A stretch of DNA of 64,000 nucleotides. It comes from Synanceia verrucosa. Lineage: Eukaryota; Chordata; Actinopteri; Perciformes; Synanceiidae. A program made the translations under genes and the position numbers. This document shows positions 33,513 to 47,109 of this stretch, in pieces. The notes beneath the pieces are model-generated. The model was not told the origin of the DNA and ran no database searches. It was given only the letters and a program-made list of their open reading frames with translations. The stretch's first letter is position 1; every line of letters begins with the position of its first letter. The DNA lies in contig CM056567.1 of NCBI GenBank assembly GCA_029721515.1, positions 23,091,731 through 23,155,730 of the forward strand. The letters run 5' to 3'.

Positions 33513-33821
33513 CATCCATCCATCCATTATCTACTGCTTATCCTCATCATCTTAGGGTGAAAGACAGGGTACACCCTGGACAAGTCTCCAGTTCATCACA
33601 GGACACATAGAGACACACAACCACTCACACTCACATTCACACCTACAGTCAATTTAAATTAACCAATTAACCTAATCCACATGCATGTTTTTGGATGGTG
33701 GGAGGAAGCAGGAGTACCAGAGAGAACCCACACAGACATGAGGAGAACATGCAAACTCTACACAGAAAGGCCCCGGACCGGGATTCAAACCCTGTTCCTT
33801 CTTGCTGTGAGGCAACAGTGC
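33513..33821 (-). mobile_element. tRNA-headed SINE, long copy with 14-bp target duplication
   Basis: On the minus strand it starts with a tRNA-like head (agcactgttgcctcacag, then a B-box gggtttgaatccc) and ends in (atgg)n. The direct repeat tgttttatattatt flanks it at 33499-33512 and 33822-33835. Other copies in the window are at 6699, 8393, 55880 and 58513. Confidence 0.9.
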
Positions 33822-33835
33822 TGTTTTATATTATT

Positions 33836-34318
33836 ATTATTGCTTATTTGATGTGATAAGTCGAGTTTTCTTTGGTCTGGTTATTGTTCTCTGGCTGGTC
33901 AGTGGAGGCCTTTCCAGTGAGATTGGTGTCACACAGTGAACTTTGAAGGCAGAGGTGCCATTGTGGTGAGAGGCTGATCACAGCTTGATGTATGGCTCTT
34001 TCCGCTGACATACAGCATTCACATCCTCACACACACACACTCAGTGTGGCCATCTTGCTTCTATTTTGATCATGTTACCATAGAAAACAGTGAGATTGTG
34101 TGAGTGGTGTGAAACCAGCAGGAACCACTGGGAGAGAAGAAAAGGATTCAGGTAGTTTCAGTCTGATCCTTCACTCTTCTAGTTTTCACAGAGAGATAAT
34201 TGTGTTTATTATGTGGAAACAAGCATCAGGACTGTGTCCAGTTACTGTGGTATGGTGGTTTATCTCCTCTTAATATTGTTAGTTCACAATTATTTTTGGC
34301 TCATGTTTTTGTATTTAT
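33836..34318. other. Intergenic, nothing recognised
   Basis: No frame, RNA gene or element end is supported in this stretch. Confidence 0.4.
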
Positions 34319-36677
34319 ATGCTCATTGGTCACTTCATTTAGCTACACCTTGTTAGCACTAGGTTGGACTCCCTGTCTTCAGAACTGCCTTAATTCTTGG
34401 TATCATACTGTCAACAAGATGTTGGAAACATTCCTCACAGATTTTGCTCTATATTGACATGACAGCATCACACAGTTGCTGCAGATTTGTCAGCTGCCCA
34501 TCTATGATGAGGCCACTGGAGTCCAGTGAACTCTTTGTCATGTTCTAGAAACCAGTTTGAGATGATCTGATCTTTGTGACATGGAGCATTATCCTGCAGG
34601 AAGTAGCCATCAGAAGATGGTCCACTGTGGTCATAAAGGGATGGACATGGTCAGTAACAATACTCAGGTAGGCTGCAGTGTTTAAACTAGGGCTGGGATG
34701 ATATGCTTTTCTCCCGATTCAATTCTTTCACGATTTAAATTGCACTTCTTTGATATTCCTGATTTTTGTGATTTTTTTAGTTTGCTTTTTTAACATCACA
34801 CCATGTGAAAAAGCTAAATGATGATGATGATGATCTACAGGAGGGCTGGATATTGAACTGGGTTATTTTGTGTAATTTGGCTTTTAATAATGTTCATCAC
34901 CAATATTTATCATTATTGTTGTTAATTTATGATAATTTAAACTCAATAAGATATTTTTGTGTAATTGGGCTTTATCGTGGTAGACATACTAGACAATGGT
35001 CTGATGATGATCAACAAGCACAGGCTGCTAACAGTTCCTCTTTAGGACCCTGGGGATGACAGTTTGTCTTATGGTGTGTTCACTGGAAGTCAGAACTTGG
35101 AGCTCAGATCATCATAACCTCAAAGTTTAGTGCTCCCAGCTCTTCCAGTCTTACAGACGTACAGCAAAACATGGAGCTTCTATTAACGCAGGTAGCAGAT
35201 AGCATGAATTCTATGTCAGGTTGGTGAGATAAATCTGACTTTCCATCTTCATAGGGGTTCTGATTTAAGTTCTGAATTGGAAATACCGACATTTGTTTAC
35301 ATTTGATGCTGTTGCAGTAAAAATCCTGTTTTACCGGCAATGTTTGTCGACTTATGCTGGGAAAGTTGGGGGATGGATAAATGTGAGTGGACATGTCCCC
35401 CTGTGCCTTGTGACATCTGAGTGTGGTGATGTGTCTGTGCCAGAGGAGAGGAGAAATGCATTTTAATGAATGTAATGAAATGATAGCGACACATTAGACT
35501 AAAAAAGAACGCCTGATAAAGGCCCCTTAGGTCAAATAGTGGATTTAAAAAGCTAGTTTCGGTTTCAACAGGTGACGGCTGCTGTGCTGTTATCTCAGTA
35601 AGGTGTATTGTTTGCAAACTCATTAGTTCCTTCTTTCGTTTGAAAGCCAAATTTTGTTTTGTTGCGGTCGCCGGTGAGCTCTCTTCTCTCTGCTCTCTTC
35701 CGCTTGTTTACTGTTGACTTCTTCACTGCCTCACTCACCACAAAAGCCGTGCAGTGCAGTAGAGGTACAGCGACATCCTGCGGAGCGGAGGGATCTGGGA
35801 GTGTTCTGGATTTAAAATCGGCCCAAAATATGATTATGTTGGGGGGGAAATATCAATATTAAGGAACTAAAAATCAATACAGTATCGGAAGACAAAGTAT
35901 TGCGATATATGGCCATATCGATATTTTTTTCCCTCCCCTAGTTTAAACTATGCTTAGTTGGTACCAAACTGAAAAATCTCCTCCACCATTAGACCAGCAG
36001 CAGCAGTCTGAACTGTTGATACGAGGCAGGATGGATCCATGCTTTCATGACCATCTACCATCTGAATGTTCAGCTGAAATGGAGACTGGTCAGACCAACC
36101 AACGTTTCTCCATCTTCTCTTGTCCAGTTGTGGTGATCCTGTGTGAACTGTAGCCTCAGTTTGCTGTTCTTAGCTGACAGCAGTGGCTCCAGGTGTGCTC
36201 TTCTGCTGCTCTAGTCCATCTTCTTCAAGGCTCCAGTGTTGAGCTTCACACATGATATTCTGCATTCTTTGGTTGAACCAGTGGTTATTTCACTTCCTGT
36301 TGTCTTTCTGTCATCTCCATCCTGTCTGTCCATTCTCCTGTGACCTCTCACATCAACAAGGCATTTCACTCACTGGATATTTCCTCTTTTCTGGACCATT
36401 CTCTGTAAACCCTAGAGATGGTTGGAGTGAAAATCCCAGTAGACCAGCAGTTTTTGAAATACTCAGACCAGTCTGTCTGACACCAACAACCATGCCACGT
36501 TCAAAGTCCCCCCCCCTTCTTCCCCATTCTGATGCTCCGTTTGAACTTCAGCTAGTTGTCTTGGTCACGTCTGCATGTCTAAATGCATGAAGCTGACGCC
36601 ATGTGATTGGCCGATTAGCTATTTGTGTTAACAAGCAATTGAACAGGTATACCTAATAAAGTGGCTGGTGAGTGTAT
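34319..36677. mobile_element. TIR DNA element, split by a hAT insertion
   Basis: The left end reads cattggtcacttcatttagct and the right end ctaataaagtggctggtg; they are imperfect inverted repeats of a cacttta-ttaggtacacc type terminus. Removing 34688-35948 joins the two halves. No intact transposase frame is present. I have not assigned it to a superfamily. Confidence 0.65.
34688..35940. mobile_element. Non-autonomous hAT element nested in the TIR element
   Basis: It starts tagggctggga and ends tccctccccta, with the palindromic 8-bp duplication gtttaaac at 34680-34687 and 35941-35948. The interior carries atatcg/cgatat palindromes near the right end, typical of this fish repeat type. No transposase frame is seen. 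Confidence 0.82.
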
Positions 36678-39148
36678 ATGTCTGTCAGTTATGACAACAT
36701 GGAATCGTGAACCGGGAACCGTGACATGTCCACTACCCTCCACAGTACTGTTTCCTGATCCTCTCTTTATTCTGTTTCCACAGACGGAGTCCACCAACAT
36801 CAGTCCAGCTGTTTCAGCTCCTCCATCAGGATTCTGAAGTACAACATCACTGATGTGTTGCACATTCACTACAACCTTGTGTCACTTTATGTTTAACACT
36901 AATGATCTGCTTCACACTGACCTTAACAACAGTACAAAGTTTAGTATACGACTATAAACATGGTCAGTAATATTAGAGGCCATGAATGTTCAAGAAACGT
37001 AAAAAAGGAAATACACTCTTGCATTTTATTTTGTTAACATGTATTTCCTGTATACGCCATGAGACAGTCACGTGGTTTGGGAGCAGGTGACTGTGAGTGT
37101 GGGTGAGAACAAAGGAACGCGTTTGATACACAGCCCAGTGAAAAGCGCTGACAGGGATCAGCTCAAGTAGGAAATACATGCAAACCAATAGAAACCAGTG
37201 CACTGATGAATCAAAGTGTTGATGTTAAAAAGAAAGAACAGACTGAAGGAGCAGCATCACTCTCTGTGGCCTCTACTTTAACAGGAAGTCCAAAACAAGT
37301 GTGTGTCCTGAAGCTTGACCATGGGCTTGTCTTTGTCACTTGACACATCTCCACAGCAAACAGACTCCTGTTAGACGGACTAGTCCAAGCGCACGTTTCG
37401 ACAGTGTTCAGCGTTAAGCTGCACATCCACATAGCTGACCACTAAAAGCACGACCAACTGCAATATGGCTTTGTTTATTTTGTGAATGCACCTTTGAATA
37501 TTTGTGTTTTGCCCACATCATCTCCTTCCAGGACAGAAAGTGATGAACCTTTTTACTGGAGTGACAGGATGATGAGCTAGAATAATATCCCATATTAAAG
37601 CCATAACATTTGGTCTCTTTTGGCCTCCTCAAAGTCAAATTTGTTTTGTTTTTCTTGGAACTAGCATGTAATAATTGTTGAAGTGGTTTCAGCACTCTAC
37701 TGTTACAGTTACTGCTTCTTCTACTAGAGGTAAATGTAAAGTTCAGCATTTCTGCTGGTCAGTCTGTTTTCTACTTTCTACCTGTGGACAAGTAGGAGAG
37801 GCTGGACTGCCTTACATGAGCTTCCTCCAGGACATGGCACTGTCCAGCGATGTGAAATGGGACATGACACCAGCAAGGAGTTTGAATCTGTTCTCTGTAA
37901 AGTTTGTTGCCTTGTGTCATGATATTGTTTTAGTTCTCCACCACTATGTGCTCTATGTACTTTAACTTCCTCGCCATGCTCTAGATTGAAAGGTACAAAA
38001 ATGAATGGTTTGAGTGCACAACGGCATATTTTGTACTCTACCATCATGATGTATTTAACCACTTGACACAAATCCATTTATTCAAAGACACATGGATATG
38101 TTTGCTGACCTGTATCACAGGTGACATGTTAACACCTGTCTGTACACACATGACTGTATGACAACATTTGAGTAAAAGAGTTAAAATCTGATTTTTGTGA
38201 AAATGTAGAATTATTGCCAAAATGAAGTAATTGTCGTCCAAATATAACGCTGCCATCAGTGACATGAAGTGTAATGGAAAATTAGTTATTAGTTGATGGA
38301 GAGAAAATTTATGGGCAATTGTTTTGATAATTGGCTATTATTGATTCCAAATATGTCTAGTTAATGCTAATACAGCAAATGAACAGAGCCTTCAGGCTTC
38401 AGGCATTGTAATATCAATTTCTCTGTATTTATGCATTTTATAGACCAAACAATAAATAATCTATTTAATTGAGTTAAAAGATATTAATGTTATCACTAAT
38501 GAACTGCATATAAGGCCTTGACAGATTTCACAAAGGAGGACTTAAAGCAGCTTTAGTATTTCATCAGTATTTATAAGCTACAATCTGGTAATCAAAAACA
38601 TCTCAGGTCGATTTTCAAGATTATTTGCACAATAACGTTTTGTTGTTTTCAACCTGCTTCCTAAAATAAGGAGGAAGGAGCTCAACTATTCCTGCTTATC
38701 CACATCACAGCCATTACTCTGACATTAAATATAAAAAAAATAGGCTTTAATTACACTGCCTGCTTGTTTGTGAAACCATCAAATCAAATTTATTTATATA
38801 ACCCTTTACAATAACCAAAATGTACCCAAAGCGCATTTAAAACCATCATCTGTCATCTGGCCGTGCTACACTCTGGACAGGTCGCCAGTTCATTACAGAG
38901 CAACGGTTCCTGGAGTAGCTATAACTGAACGTTACTAATTTCGGGGCTGCAGTGATTTTGTTTCACACACATATCACTGTCGGACAGTGCTCCATGTGCC
39001 CATTCAGAGGCTGCATTGAACTGCATTATCCCTAGTCCCTAGAGCCATCTGCAAGCACGAATGAAAGCAATCTGAATTCATTAATCAGGAAATCATTTAC
39101 CAAGTGACAGACAAACACACCATATTGTAACAGTAACTGCATTTATTT
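36678..39148. other. Intergenic, nothing recognised except a LINE-like tail
   Basis: Near 38776-38830 the sequence aatcaaatttatttatata resembles an inverted LINE 3' tail. No gene signal was found in the rest. Confidence 0.4.
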
Positions 39149-39246
39149 ACTCTTTTGGGCAACTGAATCAGTGAAGTTACTCATTCCTTGTGTAATTAAA
39201 GAACCCTGTGGAGATTAAAACATCCTGACAGAATATTTCCACAACA
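39149..39246 (+). repeat. Truncated left LTR remnant
   Basis: Matches the last 98 bp of the right LTR with a few changes (gagattaaaacatcc against gatattagaccatcc). The ATTAAAG poly(A)-type signal is retained. Sequence to the left of 39149 does not match the LTR. Confidence 0.85.
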
Positions 39247-39705
39247 ATTTTGGTGTCAGAATTTTGGGATCGTTCGAGAGTCCGTCCGGACCCCCGGGTC
39301 GTTGAGGGGCTGATTTTTTGACCTGGGTTGACGAACCCGTTCTCGCCTCACAAAAATCCGAGGACGAGGACCCGGCGTCCTGGGGCCTGTGACTGACTCT
39401 GCTACGATTTGCACAAGGACAACATTTGGTGAGATGGTTTACATTCCATTTATTATCATCTCTTCCTGATTCTGAGGTCCAGTACTGTTGCTCCTAAGAA
39501 AGAGGTAAATTGTGGGACTAATTTTAAAATACAAACTAAATCACCTCTGTTTCTCTTAAGATAATTGTGGAATAGAATTGCGTCTATCTACAATAAGTGT
39601 TGAATACCGAGTCCAGGACTCGAAGACGGCAAAACAAGAACAGGTGTTTCTTTTTCTTTGTTCTTTTTATTATTTTGTCATTTCTGTGAGTTTTGCGCGT
39701 AATTG

Positions 39706-41760
39706 TGTGAGCTTTTCAGCAAGAACACTAAGGTAAAATTGTGTGAGCTTTTCAGCAAGAACACTAAGGTAAAATTGTGTGAGCTTTTCAGCAAGAACAC
39801 TAAGGTAAAATTGTGTGAGCTTTTTAGCAAGAACACTGAGATAAAATTGTGTGAGCTTTTCAGCAAGAACACAGGTAAAATAAAGTGTGAGCTTCGGCAA
39901 GAACACAAGTAAAATAAAGTGTGAGCTTTTTAGCAAGAACACAGGTAAAATAAAGTGTGAGCTTTTTAGCAAGAACACAGGTAAAATAAAGTGTGAGCTT
40001 TTTAGCAAGAACACAAGTAAAATAAAGTGTGAGCTTTTTAGCAAGAACACAAGTAAAATAAAGTGTGAGCTTTTTAGCAAGAACACAGGTAAAATAAAGT
40101 GTGAGCTTTTTAGCAAGAACACAGGTAAAATAAAGTGTGAGCTTTTTAGCAAGAACACAGGTAAAATAAAGTGTGAGCTTTTTAGCAAGAACACAAGTAA
40201 AATAAAGTGTGAGCTTTTTAGCAAGAACACAGGTAAAATAAAGTGTGAGCTTTTTAGCAAGAACACAGGTAAAATAAAGTGTGAGCTTTTTAGCAAGAAC
40301 ACAGGTAAAATAAAGTGTGAGCTTCGGCAAGAACACAAGTAAAATAAAGTGTGAGCTTTTTAGCAAGAACACAGGTAAAATAAAGTGTGAGCTTTTTAGC
40401 AAGAACACAGGTAAAATAAAGTGTGAGCTTTTTAGCAAGAACACAGGTAAAATAAAGTGTGAGCTTCGGCAAGAACACAGGTAAAATAAAGTGTGAGCTT
40501 TTTAGCAAGAACACAAGTAAAATAAAGTGTGAGCTTTTTAGCAAGAACACTGAGATAAAATTGTGTGAGCTTTTTAGCAAGAACACTGAGATAAAATTGT
40601 GTGAGCTTTTCAGCAAGAACACAGGTAAAATAAAGTGTGAGCTTCGGCAAGAACACAAGTAAAATAAAGTGTGAGCTTTTTAGCAAGAACACAGGTAAAA
40701 TAAAGTGTGAGCTTTTTAGCAAGAACACAGGTAAAATAAAGTGTGAGCTTCGGCAAGAACACAAGTAAAATAAAGTGTGAGCTTTTTAGCAAGAACACAG
40801 GTAAAATAAAGTGTGAGCTTTTTAGCAAGAACACAAGTAAAATAAAGTGTGAGCTTTTTAGCAAGAACACAGGTAAAATAAAGTGTGAGCTTTTTAGCAA
40901 GAACACAAGTAAAATAAAGTGTGAGCTTTTTAGCAAGAACACAGGTAAAATAAAGTGTGAGCTTTTTAGCAAGAACACAGGTAAAATAAAGTGTGAGCTT
41001 TTTAGCAAGAACACAGGTAAAATAAAGTGTGAGCTTCGGCAAGAACACAGGTAAAATAAAGTGTGAGCTTTTTAGCAAGAACACAAGTAAAATAAAGTGT
41101 GAGCTTTTTAGCAAGAACACTGAGATAAAATTGTGTGAGCTTTTTAGCAAGAACACTGAGATAAAATTGTGTGAGCTTTTCAGCAAGAACACAGGTAAAA
41201 TAAAGTGTGAGCTTCGGCAAGAACACAAGTAAAATAAAGTGTGAGCTTTTTAGCAAGAACACAGGTAAAATAAAGTGTGAGCTTTTTAGCAAGAACACAG
41301 GTAAAATAAAGTGTGAGCTTTTTAGCAAGAACACAAGTAAAATAAAGTGTGAGCTTTTTAGCAAGAACACAGGTAAAATAAAGTGTGAGCTTTTTAGCAA
41401 GAACACAAGTAAAATAAAGTGTGAGCTTCGGCAAGAACACAAGTAAAATAAAGTGTGAGCTTTTTAGCAAGAACACAGGTAAAATAAAGTGTGAGCTTTT
41501 TAGCAAGAACACAGGTAAAATAAAGTGTGAGCTTCGGCAAGAACACAAGTAAAATAAAGTGTGAGCTTTTTAGCAAGAACACAGGTAAAATAAAGTGTGA
41601 GCTTCGGCAAGAACACAGGTAAAATAAAGTGTGAGCTTTTTATCAAGAACACATTTAATATAAAGTGTGATCTTTTTAGCAAGAACACAGGTAAAATAAA
41701 GTGTGAGCTTCGGCAAGAACACAGGTAAAATAAAGTGTGAGCTTCGGCAAGAACACGGGT
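39706..41760. repeat. 36-bp minisatellite (about 57 copies) with higher-order structure
   Basis: The unit is gtgtgagctttttagcaaga followed by acacaggtaaaataaa. A 34-bp variant (gagcttcggcaag) recurs every few units, and another variant ends actgagataaaatt. A block of five units at 40459-40662 recurs at 41029-41232, giving a 570-bp higher-order period. Open frames across it on both strands are artefacts of the 36-bp period. Confidence 0.96.
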
Positions 41761-44700
41761 TAAAAGTGATAGTTTTTTGAGTCTGTAAGTCAAAACAAGG
41801 ACACAGGTTTCTGTCAGAGTCAGACCAGGGCAGGAACTCAGATATAAGACGCTATAGCAGTAAAAGATAAGAGCTCTATAAAAAAAAAAAAAAAAAAGGG
41901 GGAACCAACAACCAAGCGGGCCTCCTGCTGAGGTACCGGCAGGGCCTATTGCAGAGACCATGAAGAGAAAATATGGGGAAGATAGTGTGCAGTATCTTCA
42001 ATGATGACTGAACATTTAGCAGAAATCAGTTGTTACAAGTTAAAGGGAACTTGAGAAGGGTAAAGTAAAGCTGCTTTGAGAACAAAAATGAATCAAATGT
42101 GTTTTTCTCAAAAGGTTAAAGGAGTCCAGAGTATCACAACGTTACCCTCATCTACCCAGACATCACAGGCGCCTGGAAAGCTCAAAAGGTAAGCACAAAC
42201 CTTTTCAATAGAATTGTGCATATTGAGTATAACTAAAACGATGTCTGGTGTAGATGATGTTTAGTCTAAAGTGAGTCAATAAATATTATATTAATGGTAA
42301 AAGAGAAATTAGAGAAATAAGAGAAATGAGAAAGGGAGGCTAAAGTCCTCACCAAAGAAGATCATGAGAAGAAAAGAGGGAAAAGAGAATAAGATACACG
42401 TGTTGGGTTTAAATTATGTGGGCTGGGTCTTTCTTCAAGAGTTAAAAGAAAAGGAGGCCGGTGAAAAGAAAACTCTGAAGACTGAGTGTGAGTATTACTT
42501 TTGGGGTGGTTTTGGTGCATAATTTGAGGTGTATTAAAACTGTTAGTGAGACTGGGTTAGGACCCCCAGTAGTCAGCCGCAGTATAGTCACCAGGACTTT
42601 CTGTAGAAGCTTGCTGACTAGGTCTCCTAACAGGGCATTGCGTCCATACACTTGAAATTGTGTGTGTGTGTGTGTAGTGTTTTTTATGTACAACCGAAGT
42701 AAGTCCATAAATTATGGCAATTAAAGGAGCAGGCAAGTTCAAAATTTGTGAGAAGGAGTAGTTTTGTGTGTATTTAGGAGGCATTAATCCCAAATAACAT
42801 AAGAAAAACAGGAAATTAGTGGATAAATTGAAACAGAATTTTTTGTTTAAAAAAAAAAAAAATAAATAAATAAAATAGTTGACCTCCAGGGGATGATGCT
42901 CTGCTACTTTTGAGAGAGTTTAAGTATAAGTTGATACAAGACTGACAGACGACTCTGACGAACACAGACACAGAGGGAGAGACAGAATGACCTAGAGAAG
43001 ATAAAAATACAGAGAGGAAGCATAAGCGGTTGCAGACTTTTAATACATCAGCAGAAATCAGTCAAATTCAGACTTCTATACAAGGGAAGAATAACTTAGA
43101 CCCTAAACAAACTAATGGTATGAGAGAAGGGTTAACTCACATACATTTTCCACATTTCCATTCACATAGCCATGAACACAAGATAACACACTCCACACCT
43201 CGCCATCCTCCTCTTTCCCATGATCAAACACTCATTTTTCCCTCTCCCTAGTGAGAACGATAACCATCTATTAATAGATTTGATGGCCCAACTTCAGGCC
43301 CAATTGTGAGCAAAACTAGATGCCAAAAACAGGAACCACAGGTCAGCATTTGCCACCACATATGCCTCTGATTGCTGAAACTTAAGGCCACTGGTATGCT
43401 ATCAGTTGAGCCAAGAGAAAGAAAAAGTTTTAGCTTCTGTCTATATTAAATGAAATCAATCACTATTGCATTGTTATCATTTCCACATGCCTGTGCAATG
43501 AAGAATCACTTGCTGCTGATACTTGCAATGAAGACCAGCTTACACATAGTCGCTCACATACAGGATGCTACTGAACACGCAGTGAAGAACTGCTTACACC
43601 TGTGATTTAGCTCTCCAAAAGGGGGACACCACACTGTCTCCCACCTGGTTGTGCTGTACCCTAAAAGGTGGTGGTCACTTGCAGTTTGGGGGGGTCTGCA
43701 AAGCTGGTTACAGCCTGATGGATGCTGCACAATGCAGGATTTACATTTCCTACTTCTGTTGATTGATATGAAGAAACCATGTCAAAAGGGGAAATGTTAA
43801 ATTGAATATGATTCTATGATGGTAATGTTAAACATTTTTCTGACTTTATGTGCTCTACTTCAGTCTCAATCGCTGGCTGTTTGTTTTAATTAATTATAAA
43901 TAAGCTGACCTTGATACTGTGATAACAAGCAAAAGCCTTTTTCTGTCTCCCACTTGAACCTGAGATTAGAGATGTGTTCTCATTCACATTCAGAGGTCAA
44001 CAGTACAGATACACTCGATTATTCAGCACCGTTCCATTCGGATGTTTCTGGAAAAAAAAAAAAAAGGGGGGAGAGGCAGGTACTGATGTATTACAGTACA
44101 AATCAGACACTGTAGAAAACAGATAACCACCATGCACACGACATGCTGAAGGAGCAAAAGCCATCACAAAAACAGAACACATAATCATGTATCAGTCACT
44201 GACTGTACTGACAACACATAACATCACATTAAACTGAGAGCTGATTTACAGAATGAGCCCTTTAATCATACAGACACAAGAACTGTATTGTTCTTGACAA
44301 TTGACAGATTGTAGGCTCAATATATGCACGCTGTAAGAAAAGATACACAATATTTACTCAATAAAATGAGGTAACAGACAAGCAGTATATTGTTCATTAG
44401 ATTTCACAAGGTTCGGTATTGAGTAAATATTAATTAAATGATGCCTTTAATAGTTATCCATTGAGTAGATTCAAATACAAAAACAGTACATAGTCAATTA
44501 TAACCTAAACAAGAATATTGAGTTGATTTGAAAAAGATAAACTCCCTAATGTGGAAATACTACTAATAGAATTAATTCTATGTGTCAGTGATATATATAA
44601 TTGTGTAATAGTCATCTACATTACATCTACATCTGCACATTGATTTGAATGTATTAAATGCACTGAATTTAGTCTAAATATTCTTTTCCTTTTTAAGAAT

Positions 44701-47109
44701 ATTCAGTCTATGGCCCAGAAAGTACAGAACTTAAGAAATACTCAAATAAGAATTTTATTAGCAATTCATTTTTGTGCTTTAGACGCGTTGCTCCACATCC
44801 ATGTACACGGCAAATATCTGCATCAAAATCAAAATCACAATCATATTGAATGTATTTTACCTAATACATTAATTCAGATCTACATGACCACAGAATCATT
44901 TCTTACAGTGAACCGACTCTTTTTTGATTAATCAGCACATTATGTGCAGTTTGTAAGGTTTTTTTCTTTTTTAATTAATCACTATCTACCTAGGTCTGGC
45001 AGTCCCAAGGTCAAGTTGAAAGAGTAAAATTGGCAAAAATCTGCGCAGATTCCAAATTAATCTGAGTTGAGGCCTTGCTTATTGCTTTGATGTCTATCAG
45101 AGCCTCCACCAACAACAGTATAGGGTTTTTACTGTGAACTTTGCACAGGACACGTTTGAGGGTCCTGCAATAGTGGGTCTCAGGGGGACGCCTCTAGACC
45201 TCACAAAACTTGATCATGTGTCATACTACGGTGCACTAACTGTACTGGTAGCATCTCTCCATACAGGTACAGGAAAAGAGTGACAACAGAGGGTGACGAC
45301 GACAACATTCAGGTAAGGGTGTGAGACCCTCCGATTGGATAGAGGACACACGAGGTACCACCTGAATCAGTGTGCTAAAGCCTCCATATCCACTAGAACA
45401 GGAGTATCAAACTCCATTTCATTGAAGGCCACATTAGCGTTATGGATATTATTGGTTTTTGGTAATGACTTTGAACTATCCATATATTTTAAGTATAACT
45501 AGGCTTAATGTTTCTGATATACAACTGTAGTGTTGAGAGCAGCAAGGTCACTATATCTCATTAATATCTCACAGGCGAGATGTTGGTGAGGTTTACAGAG
45601 GACTTAAGTTTGAACGCAGATATCAGTACAGTTGGTCCTTCAGAATAAACTCTATACATCGGGCTGGCTCATTGTCTTTCTACATGGGGTTAGTCGGTTT
45701 TGCACTTGGGTATTTATTCTTATACATACGGTAGGTCAAAAGTGAAGGTCTCATGTTGGGAAACACAGTTCTATCAACAGGCAAAAACACCTAAGGGCTT
45801 TAATTTTGAAATTAAAGCAGGAAAGTCTTGAGTAAAAATAACACTTAATGGTTTGTTTTATCTATGTCTGCTATTGTTGCTTGTTGTGTTGTTTTGCCAT
45901 TATTGTATTTTGCAGACACACTGGAGACAGGTGGAAATGAGACATCCAGGATACAGACAGCCAGTTTAACCAGTGTACCTCAAAAGGGGTCAGATTGATT
46001 TCAACTGTAGGAGAAGATGGCCCAGCGTCCAGCTGAAATGGAGGGATTGTCCATCCTACCACCAGGATCTGACGACGTGCAGTGATGTCAATAAAGGGGA
46101 GTCATCACTGAGACAACAAGTGTCTGCTGGAAACACAGACGCTGGCAAGGACCGTTCCAGATCCTCCTCACGACACACACAGCAGTGAAGGTTGCAGAAA
46201 GAGCAACATGAATCTACACGTCCCACTGCAAAAGTACCAGCTCCAACTGAACCACCACCTGGAGATCCACAATATCAGGAGGAGGTAAAAGCGCTCCCTG
46301 CTACATGTGACGTGCCAAGTCACCAACTGAACAGATGGTGAAAGTAAACGCTCTGTTCCAACGAAACCATGATGCCAGAACAGCGGACAAGAAACAAAGA
46401 AATCTAAAGACATCTGCACCAGCATACAGTCAACTTTTCAACATTTTCATAAATATTCATGTGATTATAATGCCTTTATGATGATTCTAATGTCTGTTTA
46501 TTCTGTGTTACAACCAGGTTCACTGCAAGAGAATGGTGATTGTTTCCATGGAGACCACGGAGGTGTTTTCCCCTCATCTGACACGAATGGGGTTTTTCTC
46601 CTCTGGGCTCTATGAGAGGGTCATTCAGGAATTTTTCACTAGAAAGGGGTTTTTGCCTGAATTTGCGGTGTAACCATTGATAGGTGTGACCTCTGAGAAG
46701 AACTGAGATGCATTGGATCTGTTTGTTTTACAGCATGGACATTTGAGAATCATAAAGTTATAATGACTTGGTGAGGCGACTGCCCGATGGCCTGTATAGG
46801 CCCGGGAACAGGTTCTCACTCTGGGTCTTTTCTTTCAATCTGTTTTATGAAGATGGTTGTTATCTGTACTGAGTAATATACAGTAATGTAATATCACTTG
46901 TGTAATTCTACAATCCCTGTTCTGTCTGTCTCATCTGTGCTATAACCAGAGAGTTCTATTCTCGCAAGAACAAATGCAACTTTTTCTCTGTTACTGACAT
47001 CTTAATGATGTTTGATCTTAACAACCTGCAAAAGGTTCAATCTGATGTTTGATGCTTTCAGTAAACTTTGTATTTACTTAGTTGTTCCTATAGGAACAAA
47101 AGGAGGGAA
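41761..47109. other. Interior of the LTR retroelement, no coding frame recognised
   Basis: About 5.3 kb with only short frames. It includes a poly(A)17 run at 41880, a ggaggttaaa-type purine-rich stretch, and at 45400-45770 a hAT-like remnant shared with 21270-21900 in opposite orientation. Some may be later insertions. Confidence 0.5.

Noticed and set aside
34800..34840. Box C/D snoRNA from tgatgatgatgatga
   Set aside because: Simple gat repeat with no D box or closing stem, inside a hAT element.
39706..41760. CRISPR array
   Set aside because: The units are tandem with no unique spacers, and the sequence is a vertebrate genome.
39670..41961. Several long open frames on both strands (up to 222 residues) of repeats such as LKSSHFILPVF or KNTGKIKCELFS
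   Set aside because: They arise because the minisatellite unit is 36 bp, a multiple of three. Both strands are open at once and frames change at each 34-bp variant.
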